DNA of 64,000 bases, taken from NCBI GenBank assembly GCA_900542675.1, contig UQOT01000003.1, forward strand, positions 1 to 64,000, given 5' to 3'. Below are positions 25,410 to 34,375 of this stretch, piece after piece. Origin of the DNA: an uncultured Eubacteriales bacterium. Its GTDB lineage: Bacteria; Bacillota; Clostridia; Monoglobales; Monoglobaceae. The number at the start of each line of letters is the position of its first letter. Within the stretch, counting starts at the first letter, position 1. The notes below the pieces were generated by a model, which saw only the letters and a program-made list of their open reading frames with translations, was not told the DNA's origin and ran no database searches. Position numbers and translations under genes: made by a program.

Positions 25410-26102
25410 TTATTCGTGGCGCGGGTCGATGAGCTTTACAGCATCATCAACTCTGCCGTACTGTCCGCTTGCCTTTTCGAGCGCTTCGTTCGCGTCCATA
25501 CCGCCGGCAATCATCTCCATCATCTTGCCGAGGTGAACGAATTTATAGCCGATAATTGTGTTGTTTTCATCAACAGCGCACTTTGTGATATATCCCTCTG
25601 CGAGCTCCAAATATCTCGGACCCTTAGCGAGGGTAGCATATGTAGTACCAACCTGAGATCTCAGACCCTTGCCCAAATCCTCAAGACCGGCGCCGATGGG
25701 GAGACCGTCCTCCGAGAACGCAGTCTGTGTGCGGCCGTATACAATCTGCAGGAATAACTCTCTCATAGCTGTGTTGATTGCGTCACAGACCAAATCTGTA
25801 TTGAGCGCCTCAAGAATAGTCTTGCCTACGAGAATTTCAGACGCCATAGCAGCCGAGTGTGTCATACCGCTGCAGCCGACAGTCTCAACGAGAGCCTCCT
25901 GTATAACGCCCTCCTTAACATTAAGCGTGAGCTTACAGGTGCCCTGCTGCGGTGCGCACCAGCCTATGCCGTGTGTCAGACCCGAAATGTCCTTGACCTC
26001 TTTCGCCTGTGTCCACTGACCTTCCTGCGGGATGGGCGCGGGACCGTGATATGCGCCTTTAGCCAAAGGACACATAGCTTCTACTTCACTTGAATACTTC
26101 AT
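25410..26102 (-). CDS. NifU/IscU-like iron-sulfur scaffold family protein
   Basis: A 230-residue protein whose central part matches the IscU/NifU N-terminal fold (TCKLTLNVKEGVIQEALVETVGCSGMTHSAAMASEILVGKTI). Cysteines in GWCAPQQGTC and VGCSG could bind metal. It is the usual partner of the GGGtGRT protein, 21 nt downstream. The classical three-Cys IscU set is not fully conserved, so a true scaffold role is uncertain. Start at 26102 follows GAAAGGAGTAAAC. Confidence 0.82.
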   Translation of the reverse strand: MKYSSEVEAMCPLAKGAYHGPAPIPQEGQWTQAKEVKDISGLTHGIGWCAPQQGTCKLTLNVKEGVIQEALVETVGCSGMTHSAAMASEILVGKTILEALNTDLVCDAINTAMRELFLQIVYGRTQTAFSEDGLPIGAGLEDLGKGLRSQVGTTYATLAKGPRYLELAEGYITKCAVDENNTIIGYKFVHLGKMMEMIAGGMDANEALEKASGQYGRVDDAVKLIDPRHE

Positions 26103-26269
26103 ATGTTTACTCCTTTCATTTTGCGGCGTGCGGATTTGCGGCGAGCAAAAAACCGTAAAAATATATAGCAAACCCGAATAACGTCGCTTACTGCAATAAT
26201 TATAACATAAAATTTAGATTATGCAATAATATTTTTAAAAAATTTTTGTAAAACCAACCAAATAAATAT

Positions 26270-26746
26270 TTAAAGAGAGCCAAAGTTATATACCTTGATG
26301 TGTTTTTTGCGGTTTGCATAAGTAAATGTGGTGTATGCGCCGCCGAATGAGTAGTTTATGTATGAAATAAGATAGTCGGAGCTGTCAACCATAAATTGAT
26401 TGCACTTGATAATACGATATCTTTTGGGAGTGTTATCGGGAATATCCGCCATAATAAACCCGTCGCATTTGCTTTCATAAAGGTCTTTATACCGGATAAA
26501 ATCTTTTGTAAGGTATGGCAAAACCTTATACAGCGTTATTCCGCTGTATTTAATTTGCAGCGTTCTGACCGTTTTACTGCACAAGCCGTCAAAGTGCCCG
26601 TAGCTGCCCACCCAAAATTCTGTCACACCGCACAAGGTTATAAGTTCTTCGCATTTATCATAAACTCTTTTTTCTATAACACCGTCATCTTCGGTGTACG
26701 CATCAATTCTTCCGTGACCCGCAAAACAGCAATTTTTTGGTTTCAT
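26270..26746 (-). CDS. SLOG-family protein
   Basis: A 158-residue protein beginning KPKNCCFAGHGRI, the pattern of the SLOG (YpsA/DUF1273-like) nucleotide-sensing superfamily, with FWVGSYGHFDG in the middle and ending in YANRKKHIKVYNFGSL. Ligand and role unknown. Start at 26746 follows GGAG at 9 nt. Two broken members of the same family lie at 18.4 and 21.1 kb. Confidence 0.7.
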   Translation of the reverse strand: MKPKNCCFAGHGRIDAYTEDDGVIEKRVYDKCEELITLCGVTEFWVGSYGHFDGLCSKTVRTLQIKYSGITLYKVLPYLTKDFIRYKDLYESKCDGFIMADIPDNTPKRYRIIKCNQFMVDSSDYLISYINYSFGGAYTTFTYANRKKHIKVYNFGSL

Positions 26747-26880
26747 ATGTATCACTCCATTTCTTTGTTTTATTAATTATATCGTAATAGTATATATTAT
26801 GCAAGTCGTATTAGATTATTTTTAAATCTAACAGTATATAATAAAATTAGTCTGATAGATTAAATCTAAGGAGACTGAAA

Positions 26881-27219
26881 ATGAAAGCTATTAATATTGA
26901 AATGGGATTAAGGATAAAGGAAAAACGTAATGAGTGCAAGTATACAAGAGAAGCGCTTTCGGAAGTAGTTAATATTTCACCGCAGTTTTTGGCTAATATT
27001 GAGTGTGGAAAAACAGGAATGTCAAGTACGACGCTTAAAAACTTATGTATGGCTTTGGGAGTATCAAGTGATTACATCATTTTTGGAAAGAGAGAAGGCA
27101 ATTCTACTGATAGAATAGTTGAGATTATGTCTAATATTGATGAAAAATATCTCCCGTTTTGTGAAAATATAATGGCAGATGCGCTTCAGATTATAAACGC
27201 GTCAAAGAAGGGAGAGTAA
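26881..27219 (+). CDS. XRE-family regulator, tandem copy 1
   Basis: A 112-residue protein with an N-terminal Cro/CI HTH (IKEKRNECKYTREALSEVVNISPQFLANIECGKTGMSSTTLKNLC) and a short helical tail. It is preceded by AAGGAGACTG. It is paralogous to the next gene; the last ~16 codons are almost identical at DNA level, pointing to recent duplication or gene conversion. Target unknown. Confidence 0.85.
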   Translation: MKAINIEMGLRIKEKRNECKYTREALSEVVNISPQFLANIECGKTGMSSTTLKNLCMALGVSSDYIIFGKREGNSTDRIVEIMSNIDEKYLPFCENIMADALQIINASKKGE

Positions 27220-27273
27220 CGGCAGAAAATTACGTCGTGTATAAAATAGATTATATGTAGGGGGGAGATTTTT

Positions 27274-27612
27274 ATGTTAAGAAAGACTATCAATATCGAA
27301 ATAGGCGAGCGTATAAGGGAAAAGCGTGTGGCGTGCAATTATTCACGTGAGACACTTGCTGAGCTTGCGGATATTTCTGTGCCGTTTTTGGCTGATGTTG
27401 AGCTTGGCAATAAAGGAATGTCTTTGACGACTCTTAAAAAGTTATGTGAAATTCTTTGTGTTTCAAGTGATTATATTATTTTGGGAAAGACTGATGTTAA
27501 TTCGACAAACAGAATTGATGAGTTAATTAAAAATGTTGACAGTCGATATATACCGCTGCTTGAAAATATAATGGCAGATGCGCTTCAGATTATAAACGCG
27601 TCAAAGAATTAA
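27274..27612 (+). CDS. XRE-family regulator, tandem copy 2
   Basis: A 112-residue paralog of the preceding gene with the same plan (HTH near residues 12-60, tail ending NIMADALQIINASK). Ribosome site GGGGGGAG. The 54-nt gap and shared strand suggest one transcript. Both copies are intact, so they may bind related operators or form heterodimers (inference). Confidence 0.85.
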   Translation: MLRKTINIEIGERIREKRVACNYSRETLAELADISVPFLADVELGNKGMSLTTLKKLCEILCVSSDYIILGKTDVNSTNRIDELIKNVDSRYIPLLENIMADALQIINASKN

Positions 27613-27933
27613 CGTTTTCACAAAATCGTATGTATGGCACGGAGCGCCGAGCCGACGCTCCCTACGAATTAGTTTGTTAAATATCCCGGGGATTGGGGCT
27701 GTTCCATATTCTATGGCGAATTCTGAACCCCCTCAGAAGCCCTAACGGGCTCCAGCGCCCCGTCGGGGCGCCTTTTGTTCTGCGTAACAACGAATAACTG
27801 CAGCACAAATCTAATGTTATTTCCAATTGCAATTAAATTTTAATTCTTATCTATCACATTTTGTCGCATAGCGCCATATGATATATTGAGAAGAGGAGCA
27901 TAGCTCCCGATTTATAAAGAGAGGAGAATTAAA
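27613..27933. other. Gene-free stretch with two palindromic repeats
   Basis: Contains a GGAGCG...CGCTCC palindrome (27641-27661) and a GCGCCCC-GGGGCGC hairpin with TTTTG tail (27755-27775). A CATATGAT box near 27876 resembles the -10 of sporulation sigma-E/K promoters ahead of the next gene; weak evidence. Confidence 0.55.
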
Positions 27934-28857
27934 ATGAGCAATAAATATAATAACGGCAGAAGCAATCAGCGCAGAAACAGCGAGATTGCCGCAGACGTTA
28001 ACGCTGACGGCATACGTGCTGACCGCATAGAGGAAGAGGAAGATTGCCGCGAGCGCCGCAGCAACGAATTTTCGGATCCGATATGCATCAGCACAGACAA
28101 GGTCTACGATGCGTGCAGAGAGCGCAACTGTATTGTTGACCAGCGCGTATATGTTAAAAAACGCGATCAGGATTTAATAGACAATGCAATAAACGTAAAG
28201 CTTAAAGACGCGGAAATTATTTGGGTTTATACCGATATCGAGCCGGTTTTATACAGCTCCGGGTATTTTTCGATTGATATAAAGTTCTTTATAGACGTTA
28301 CGCTTGAGGTATTCAGCGGTCTGTCAAATCCGACGGAAATACACGGATTGGTTACATTTGATAAGAGAGTTATTCTCTTTGGCAGCGAAGGCAAAACAAA
28401 GAGCTTTAAGTCAACATTTGAGCCGGGCGGAGAAATTGAAAAAGTCAGAAAGCAGACCAATCTGCCCAAGGTTACGGTGGAAACGGTTGACCCGATTGCA
28501 CTCAGTGCAAGACTGGTTGATGAAAACTGCTGCTGCGATTGCTGCTGTGAGGTTCCCGAGAACATCTGTGAATGCTATGATGATGAGCTTGAGGTTTCGG
28601 ACTGCGTGAAAAAGGTTTTGGTCAGCTTGGGTCTGTTCTCAATTGTAAGAATAGAGAGAAGCGTTCAGATTTTGGTTGATGCTGTGGACTTCTGCATCCC
28701 CGAAAGAGAGTGCACTGCCGCAACACCGCAAAATCCCTGTGATTTATTTAATCAGGTTCGTTTCCCGATTGACGAGTTTTTCCCGCCTTCAAAGAGAGCG
28801 GATTTTGCAAATCAGGACTGTGACGGCGATAGCTGCGGCTGCAGATGCGGCTGTTAG
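27934..28857 (+). CDS. Conserved clostridial Cys-rich protein, probably spore-associated
   Basis: A 307-residue protein. The N-terminal ~55 residues are polar; the core has VYDACRERNCIVDQRVYV and GLVTFDKRVILFGSEGKTKSF; a Cys cluster (ENCCCDCCCEVPENICEC) sits near residue 197; and the end is CGCRCGC. The core pattern occurs in conserved clostridial proteins of unknown function. Cys-rich tails and a possible sporulation-type -10 box suggest a coat or envelope role, which is inference. Ribosome site GAGAGGAG. Strong terminator follows. Confidence 0.65.
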   Translation: MSNKYNNGRSNQRRNSEIAADVNADGIRADRIEEEEDCRERRSNEFSDPICISTDKVYDACRERNCIVDQRVYVKKRDQDLIDNAINVKLKDAEIIWVYTDIEPVLYSSGYFSIDIKFFIDVTLEVFSGLSNPTEIHGLVTFDKRVILFGSEGKTKSFKSTFEPGGEIEKVRKQTNLPKVTVETVDPIALSARLVDENCCCDCCCEVPENICECYDDELEVSDCVKKVLVSLGLFSIVRIERSVQILVDAVDFCIPERECTAATPQNPCDLFNQVRFPIDEFFPPSKRADFANQDCDGDSCGCRCGC

Positions 28858-28874
28858 CTCATTGCATAACATTT

Positions 28875-28904
28875 GGGGCTGCGGAGTTCCGCAGCCCCTT
28901 GTTT
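28875..28904. terminator. Terminator after the Cys-rich gene
   Basis: Perfect 11-bp stem GGGGCTGCGGA / TCCGCAGCCCC with a 2-nt gap, then TTGTTTT. It lies between convergent genes. Confidence 0.85.
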
Positions 28905-29380
28905 TATTCAATATCTATTACGTCAAACAAGAAATTGATTACATCTATCATATCTTCAATATCGTGGCAAGCCATAATATCATATCCGCATTCCTCGACA
29001 ATGGATTTTAAGTCGTCTCTGTATGCTTTAAGCCTGAAGTTGATAAATCCGTCAACATTCATTGTGTTTTCGGTATCAAAGAAGTCGGTTATTTTGGATT
29101 TTATATATTCGAGATGTTCAACACTGTATTTGCCGCTTATTATGCTGAGAACGCTGTCGTATACGGCGGTGCGGTCGCTGTCAGGCAAAATGCCGAAAAT
29201 CTCATCAATGTAGTTATATATCAGTTTGGAGCGGTATTTCGCGATGAGCCACGACGCTATACTTTCGGCTGTGCCGCTGTTTATGCTTTTGCCGTCAAGT
29301 GTCAGGCAGCACGCGCGGGTCTCATCGCCGCTCTCGTATATATCCGGTTCGCTTGTTTGGTTGAGTTCGGTAATATTCAA
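28904..29380 (-). CDS. YtxC-like putative sporulation protein
   Basis: A 158-residue, mostly helical protein. The C-terminal half (FINFRLKAYRDDLKSIVEECGYDIM followed by MIDVINFLFDVID) resembles the YtxC family of putative sporulation proteins, although it is shorter than usual members. Start follows AGGTGAAAGAATTTG. It lies 6 nt downstream of the DUF6873-like gene and probably shares its transcript. Confidence 0.5.
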   Translation of the reverse strand: MNITELNQTSEPDIYESGDETRACCLTLDGKSINSGTAESIASWLIAKYRSKLIYNYIDEIFGILPDSDRTAVYDSVLSIISGKYSVEHLEYIKSKITDFFDTENTMNVDGFINFRLKAYRDDLKSIVEECGYDIMACHDIEDMIDVINFLFDVIDIE

Positions 29381-29386
29381 ATTCTT

Positions 29387-30079
29387 TCACCTCCGGTAGA
29401 TTATACTCCCGAAATCGACTAATTCATCGTCAGAGGCTTCAAAGTATTTTATGTTTTGCAGGTCTAAAAACATACGGATATCCTTCGGTATCCTGCCGGT
29501 AAATACAATCGTGTCATTAACCAGCCCCGAGCATCCGCCGATAAATCCGCAGTCGTATCCGCTGAGCCGGACGCCGCCGGGCTCGATTACAAGCGAGTGT
29601 ATATCGGATATGCCGGAAAGTGTCTTATATATCCCGCGGTCCTCGGTTATAACCGCGTTTTCGGACGGTATGCACATACTGCATTTCGCGTAGCCCTGGT
29701 TTATATGGTGTACTTCAAAGCCGTGGCTTATATAATAATCAACAATCAAAGGCTCGGCAAACCTTGTGTTCGCAAAAACGTGGTTTCCGACCCTTGCTAT
29801 ATTGTATGCTGTATCGGCGGGATAAGTGCCGCCGGGAACAGATGAACCTCTCAGGAGTTTATATTTATTCTTGCCAAAGACTTCGGCGTAATATTCATAA
29901 CATTCCGGTGCGCATATGGCAATTTCAGGTGACAGAAAATGAATTTGGATATCCGGATGAGTGCAGAGCGGAGGAGGAAGCGTAGTCAGAGCATACGAGT
30001 CTATGTAATCAAGATTAAATAATTTGCCGATATTTTGTTTTATGTTTTCAGGCATTGACCTGTCCAAAATAATTGGCAT
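29387..30079 (-). CDS. DUF6873-like (GME-fold) protein
   Basis: A 230-residue protein with CTHPDIQIHF near residue 38, GTYPADTAYNIARVGNHVFAN near 84 and HHINQGYAKCSMCIPSENAVITEDRGI near 128. These fit a small family related in fold to guanidino-group-modifying enzymes. Whether it is enzymatic is not known. Start follows AAGGGGAATTTTCT. First gene of a two-gene minus-strand unit. Confidence 0.6.
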   Translation of the reverse strand: MPIILDRSMPENIKQNIGKLFNLDYIDSYALTTLPPPLCTHPDIQIHFLSPEIAICAPECYEYYAEVFGKNKYKLLRGSSVPGGTYPADTAYNIARVGNHVFANTRFAEPLIVDYYISHGFEVHHINQGYAKCSMCIPSENAVITEDRGIYKTLSGISDIHSLVIEPGGVRLSGYDCGFIGGCSGLVNDTIVFTGRIPKDIRMFLDLQNIKYFEASDDELVDFGSIIYRR

Positions 30080-30165
30080 AGAAAATTCCCCTTATCCAAA
30101 AATTTATATATTTTAATATAGAATAGTATTATCGTGATTTGCTTAAAATATTTCGGGTGATACCT

Positions 30166-30333
30166 ATGTCTAATATAAATTGCTCAAACTCAACCTGTAT
30201 ATATATGACTGACGGAAAATGCTGTCTTGATACAGTGACAGAACTTCATTCTGAGCGAAAGAGCGCCCGCAAAAATCCGGGCGCTAAGCACACAGGAGCA
30301 AAGTCCTGTCCGTATTTTATCAATAAAACATAA
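30166..30333 (+). CDS. Small Cys-containing clostridial protein
   Basis: A 55-residue protein with five Cys: NCSNSTCIYMTDGKCCLD near the start and SCPYF at the end. The spacing resembles short DUF1540-like metal-binding proteins of Clostridia. Ribosome site GGGTG is modest. Function unknown. Confidence 0.55.
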   Translation: MSNINCSNSTCIYMTDGKCCLDTVTELHSERKSARKNPGAKHTGAKSCPYFINKT

Positions 30334-30345
30334 GCTTTCGGCTGT

Positions 30346-31542
30346 TTAGCCGTTTAAAAAGTTCAGCGCATAATCGGTCAGGATTTCAGCTCCGTACTTA
30401 ATGCAGTCGTCCGAGACTACGAGTTTGTCACTGTGCAGAGGATGCACAGCATCACCGGGATTGGTTGAACCGAGCCAAAAGAGCGCCGATTTCTCGACTT
30501 TAAGCGGTAGATACGCAAAGTCCTCGCCCGCAGTTGTCGGGTCACCGCCGTAGATAATATTGCCGCTTAAGTATTTCTCAGCCGAGTTTTTAAGCCGCAG
30601 TATCGTGCTTTCATCATTGATAAGCGGCGGGAACAGCCTGTCGAATTTATATTCGTAGCTTGCGCCGTATCTATCGCAGACCGACTTGACCGCGTTTTCA
30701 ATCTCCCTATCAAGCATATCGCGGGTATTTAGGTTAAACGAGCGCGCAGTGCCGCCGAGCGTGACCGAATCGGGAATAACGTTGTATGCGTCGCCGCCGC
30801 GAATTGCGCAGACCGAAACGACAGTCGGCTCAAACGGGTCGGTCATACGGCTTGTTATTGTTTGAATGGCGGTTATAACCTCAGCAGCGATAACAATCGG
30901 GTCTTTGCACAGATGCGGCTGCGCTCCGTGTCCGCCTTTGCCGATAATTTTTATCTCGAATTCGTCCGGGCTTGAATATGCAGAGCCGGCTTTAAACCGC
31001 GCGTCACCGACTGTGAGCGATGGCTCGACATGCAGCGCAACGCACGAATCCACCTTTGGATTTTCAAGAATGCCCGCTTTAATCATTGGCTCGGCGCCGC
31101 CGCTCGTCTCTTCGCCGGGCTGGAACATAAGCTTCACGCAGCCTGAAAACTTGCTTTTAAGTCGGTTAATGACTGCGGCGCAGCATAATAGAATTGATGT
31201 GTGTACGTCGTGGCCGCAGGCGTGCATAACGTTATCGCATTTTGAAGAAAACGGCAGATTTGTATTTTCACTGACCGGCAGGGCGTCCATATCGCCGCGT
31301 ATCAGTACGGTCTTTGAGTCGCTTTTATACGGTATAGAGCCGTAAATTTCAGCAAGTATTCCCGTTCCCGCTATACCGGGAGTGTATTTGATCTTAAGCT
31401 CGTCAAGCGCAGATGCTATAAGCTTTGACGTGTTAAACTCCTTAAACGACAGCTCGGGATTTTCGTGCAGGGTATGTCTGATGTTAATTATATCAGGCAG
31501 TACGAGCTCCACATTATTCTTAATTAAATTTGAGTCAATCAT
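30346..31542 (-). CDS. M20-family metal-dependent amidohydrolase
   Basis: A 398-residue cytoplasmic hydrolase of the peptidase M20D group (N-acyl-amino-acid amidohydrolase or hippurate hydrolase type). The metal site is visible in MHACGHDVH near residue 106 and GEETSGGAEP near 142, and a GGHGAQPH dimerization-domain motif near 198. It removes acyl groups from amino acids or short peptides; exact substrate unknown. It overlaps the upstream Toprim gene by 8 nt. Confidence 0.9.
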   Translation of the reverse strand: MIDSNLIKNNVELVLPDIINIRHTLHENPELSFKEFNTSKLIASALDELKIKYTPGIAGTGILAEIYGSIPYKSDSKTVLIRGDMDALPVSENTNLPFSSKCDNVMHACGHDVHTSILLCCAAVINRLKSKFSGCVKLMFQPGEETSGGAEPMIKAGILENPKVDSCVALHVEPSLTVGDARFKAGSAYSSPDEFEIKIIGKGGHGAQPHLCKDPIVIAAEVITAIQTITSRMTDPFEPTVVSVCAIRGGDAYNVIPDSVTLGGTARSFNLNTRDMLDREIENAVKSVCDRYGASYEYKFDRLFPPLINDESTILRLKNSAEKYLSGNIIYGGDPTTAGEDFAYLPLKVEKSALFWLGSTNPGDAVHPLHSDKLVVSDDCIKYGAEILTDYALNFLNG

Positions 31543-32140
31543 TTGTATTTTGTCCTTTCAGCACGGTTTTAAGTGCATTTATATATTCCTCGTACATATC
31601 GGCGCGGTTTATGAACTCAATCATAGAGTTTGGCGATAGCCTAAGAGGAAGCCCCAACTCTTTGAGAACTGCGCTGCGCAGCTTAAGACTGTCGGGCTTG
31701 CCGGAAAGTCCGTCGCCGTATAATTCCGCCTTGGTTAGCAGGTGAGCGGGTGCGCTCGGCTTACTGCTTGCCGCGAGTTCCTCAAGAATTCCGCGCAGCA
31801 CGTCGTCGTCCATTCCCTCAACGCCCAAAAGCCCTTCTTTCCCGGGCTTATCCTTGCGCTTTTCCTTGCCTTTTACAGAGGGAATATATGCGTGCCTTAC
31901 CTTGCCTTTCCCTCCGACGCAGGACTTTATATAGCTGCGTATCTTAAAGCCTGCCCTGTCAGAGTCGGTCAGGATTATAATCCCGGTAGAAGAGGCAAGA
32001 TGCCGTATTGTGCTAACCATATCCTTGGTTTTAAAAACTCTAAATCCGCCCGTGCAAAGAACCGGCGCATCGCACAGCCGCTTAACTCGTTCCTTGTCGT
32101 ATTTTCCCTCAACAATTATGGTTTCGTTTATATGTATCAT
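31535..32140 (-). CDS. Toprim-domain protein (RNase M5-like, DUF4093)
   Basis: A 201-residue protein. The N-terminal Toprim domain has IIVEGKYDK near residue 9 (catalytic Glu) and ILTDSDRAG near 56 (DxD), as in RNase M5 and DnaG. The C-terminal DUF4093-type half contains GVEGMDDDVLRGIL and LLTKAELYGDGLSG. RNase M5 trims 5S rRNA precursors; this clostridial variant may do so or process another RNA. Translationally linked to the downstream M20 gene. Confidence 0.8.
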   Translation of the reverse strand: MIHINETIIVEGKYDKERVKRLCDAPVLCTGGFRVFKTKDMVSTIRHLASSTGIIILTDSDRAGFKIRSYIKSCVGGKGKVRHAYIPSVKGKEKRKDKPGKEGLLGVEGMDDDVLRGILEELAASSKPSAPAHLLTKAELYGDGLSGKPDSLKLRSAVLKELGLPLRLSPNSMIEFINRADMYEEYINALKTVLKGQNTND

Positions 32141-32321
32141 AGTCTAATTATATTTTATTTGCATCGTTTTGTCAACATAGGAACTAGAGACCAGGGACTA
32201 GGGACTACGAGGGAATGAGATGCATATCATTTTCGCTGTGAATGATGGTTTGGCGTTTTCATTGAAATTGCTATTGACGATTATTTGCATATGAGTTAAA
32301 ATGTTTAATGGGAGAAATATT

Positions 32322-33659
32322 ATGAAGAAAAATGATATATTTGAGATTGAAATAACGGGAATGACTGACGATGGCAGCGGAGTGGGAAGAGCGGAAGGAA
32401 TGGCGGTTTTTGTGCCGCATACGATAGTCGGTGAGACCGTCAGTGTTCTTATTGTAAAGCTGATGAAGAGCTATGCGATAGGTAAGCTGCTAGAAGTGAT
32501 AAAGCCGTCGCCTAAGCGAGTTAAAGCGGACTGCGAGTATTATTATAAATGCGGCGGCTGCGCACTTAGGCATATGAGCTATGACGAGGAACTAAGGTTT
32601 AAGCAGAAGAAGGTTGAGGACTGCTTTTTAAGGATCGGTGGATTTGAAAACTTAAATATAAATCCGATAATCCCTTTTGGCAGCAGAAACCGCTACAGAA
32701 ACAAATCGCAGTTTCCCGTAACACCCGAGGGTATAGGAATGTTTGCAAATCACAGCCACAGATTGATTGAGATAAGTGATTGCCTTATATCTGCCGAAGC
32801 TTCAAAGCGCATTACCGACGCCGTGAGGTATTGGATGAAGACTTACGGTGCAGAGCCGTATGACGAGAAAACAGGCAAAGGAACGGTGCGCAATATCTAT
32901 ACGCGGTGCGGCAGCAGCGGTACGATTGTCTGCATAGTCACAAAAACGCGTGAGCTACCGTACGGCGCGGAGCTTGTTGAGGAGCTGAAGGCTTGCGGCG
33001 CTGACGTATGCGGTGTGGTTCAGAATATAAATCCAAAGGATACAAATGTAGTACTCGGAAAAGAGACAAAAACTCTCTGGGGTGCCGGCGAGCTGATAGA
33101 TAATATTGGCAAAACGAAGTTTTATATTTCGCCGTTGTCATTTTATCAGGTCAATAAAAAGCAGACTGAGCGATTATATAATACCGCTCTTAAATGCGCG
33201 GATTTAAAAGGCGATGAAATACTTTGGGATATGTACTGTGGCATAGGCACAATAGGGCAGTATATGGCGGATAAGTGCAAAAAGGTAATAGGCGTTGAAG
33301 TTGTTCCCGAAGCAATTGAAAACGCAGTCAGAAACGCAAAACTGAATAATATTAAAAACGCGGAATACTACTGCGGTAAAGCCGAAAAGGTTATCGAGAG
33401 CCTGCTTGCCCGCGGCGAAACACCCGATACGGTAATATTAGACCCGCCGCGAAAAGGCTGCGACAAACGGCTTTTAGAGACGCTCTGCGGCATAGAGGGC
33501 TTAAACAAAATAGTCTACATCTCCTGCAAACCCTCCACCTTAGCCCGCGATGCCAAAATATTAGCCGCCCGCAGCTTCAAAATAAAAACTGTCATCCCCG
33601 TAGATATGTTCCCCGCCACCCCACATGTGGAGACCGTATGCCTTTTATCACGAGAGTAA
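32322..33659 (+). CDS. 23S rRNA (uracil-C5)-methyltransferase, TrmA/RlmD family
   Basis: A 445-residue RNA methyltransferase. An N-terminal TRAM domain is followed by a [4Fe-4S] Cys set (CEYYYKCGGCALRHM), SAM motifs DMYCGIGTIGQYM near residue 302 and ILDPPRKGCD near 385, and the catalytic YISCKPSTLARD near 410. Start ATG at 32322 follows GGGAGAAAT; an upstream ATG at 32301 is less likely. Which uracil it methylates (1939 or 747) cannot be told. Confidence 0.9.
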   Translation: MKKNDIFEIEITGMTDDGSGVGRAEGMAVFVPHTIVGETVSVLIVKLMKSYAIGKLLEVIKPSPKRVKADCEYYYKCGGCALRHMSYDEELRFKQKKVEDCFLRIGGFENLNINPIIPFGSRNRYRNKSQFPVTPEGIGMFANHSHRLIEISDCLISAEASKRITDAVRYWMKTYGAEPYDEKTGKGTVRNIYTRCGSSGTIVCIVTKTRELPYGAELVEELKACGADVCGVVQNINPKDTNVVLGKETKTLWGAGELIDNIGKTKFYISPLSFYQVNKKQTERLYNTALKCADLKGDEILWDMYCGIGTIGQYMADKCKKVIGVEVVPEAIENAVRNAKLNNIKNAEYYCGKAEKVIESLLARGETPDTVILDPPRKGCDKRLLETLCGIEGLNKIVYISCKPSTLARDAKILAARSFKIKTVIPVDMFPATPHVETVCLLSRE

Positions 33660-33671
33660 AAATATATCACG

Positions 33672-33727
33672 ATTTCCGATATACATGCATAAGAATTTGA
33701 ATTTTTTTGAGGGTGTATATCGGAAAT
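33672..33727. terminator. Long inverted repeat between convergent genes
   Basis: Perfect 14-bp arms ATTTCCGATATACA / TGTATATCGGAAAT with a 28-nt AT-rich centre containing a T7 run. Probably a bidirectional terminator. Confidence 0.6.
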
Positions 33728-33731
33728 AGAT

Positions 33732-34052
33732 TTATTTCTTAGCCTTTTTCTTTTTGGGGACGGGAGTTGTTTTTTCAAGTTCTGTCACTATTTTGCGGCT
33801 TAGTTCTATATCATCTATATCTAAGATGTAGTGCTCTTTTGCTCCTTCATACGGAAATCCCGTTTCGGCATTTTGCATAAGTTCGCTTATCACATCAAGC
33901 ATTTTAACATATACAGTATTATCACATACGGTAAGCACAGGCTTATCATTTACATAAACCATATATTCGCCGAACATTTTTCGATATCTTAAATCACCGA
34001 CGCCTGCAATCTGCTGGCATACATATTCAATGAAATCAACATTTGTCGCCAT
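33732..34052 (-). CDS. TfoX N-terminal domain protein
   Basis: A 106-residue protein consisting of a TfoX_N domain (YVCQQIAGVGDLRYRKMFGEYMVYVND) with a lysine-rich C-terminus (VPKKKKAKK). In gammaproteobacteria TfoX regulates competence; stand-alone TfoX_N proteins in Firmicutes are of unknown function. Its start lies within the 3' part of a short DUF2992/YjdF-like fragment. Confidence 0.85.
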   Translation of the reverse strand: MATNVDFIEYVCQQIAGVGDLRYRKMFGEYMVYVNDKPVLTVCDNTVYVKMLDVISELMQNAETGFPYEGAKEHYILDIDDIELSRKIVTELEKTTPVPKKKKAKK

Positions 34053-34116
34053 TTAATACACCTCTCCAAAACGGCTCGTCAAAAAATACGGTTAATTTGC
34101 TTGTTACTTTGTTCAT
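34036..34116 (-). pseudogene. N-terminal remnant of a YjdF/DUF2992 gene
   Basis: A 26-codon frame after an excellent AGGAGGGATT site encodes MNKVTSKLTVFFDEPFWRG, the opening of DUF2992 (YjdF) proteins, which usually run to well over 100 residues. It stops at 34036 inside the TfoX start region. It may now serve as a leader peptide driving tfoX translation. Confidence 0.5.
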
Positions 34117-34375
34117 CACAATCCCTCCTGTTATCTGCTTTCTGTATTTTTAACATATATCTTTGTTATTTTGCATCATAATTATACCACACAGTGTGGC
34201 TTTTGTCTACATTTATAATTGAATTTTGGTAACTTAAGAATTTCTTAAGATTTTATAAGAAACGCAAGAAAACGGCTTGACATTGAAAATAGGAAGTGAT
34301 ATAATACGCATAAAAGGTGATTTTTGTAAAATTTTCCTGATAGTTTTTGCGGAAACTTATAGGGAGGTGTCATTT

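Noticed and set aside
32150..32300. Repetitive GGGACTAG-like stretch upstream of the methyltransferase gene
   Set aside because: Short and degenerate; no clear unit, border or function could be supported.
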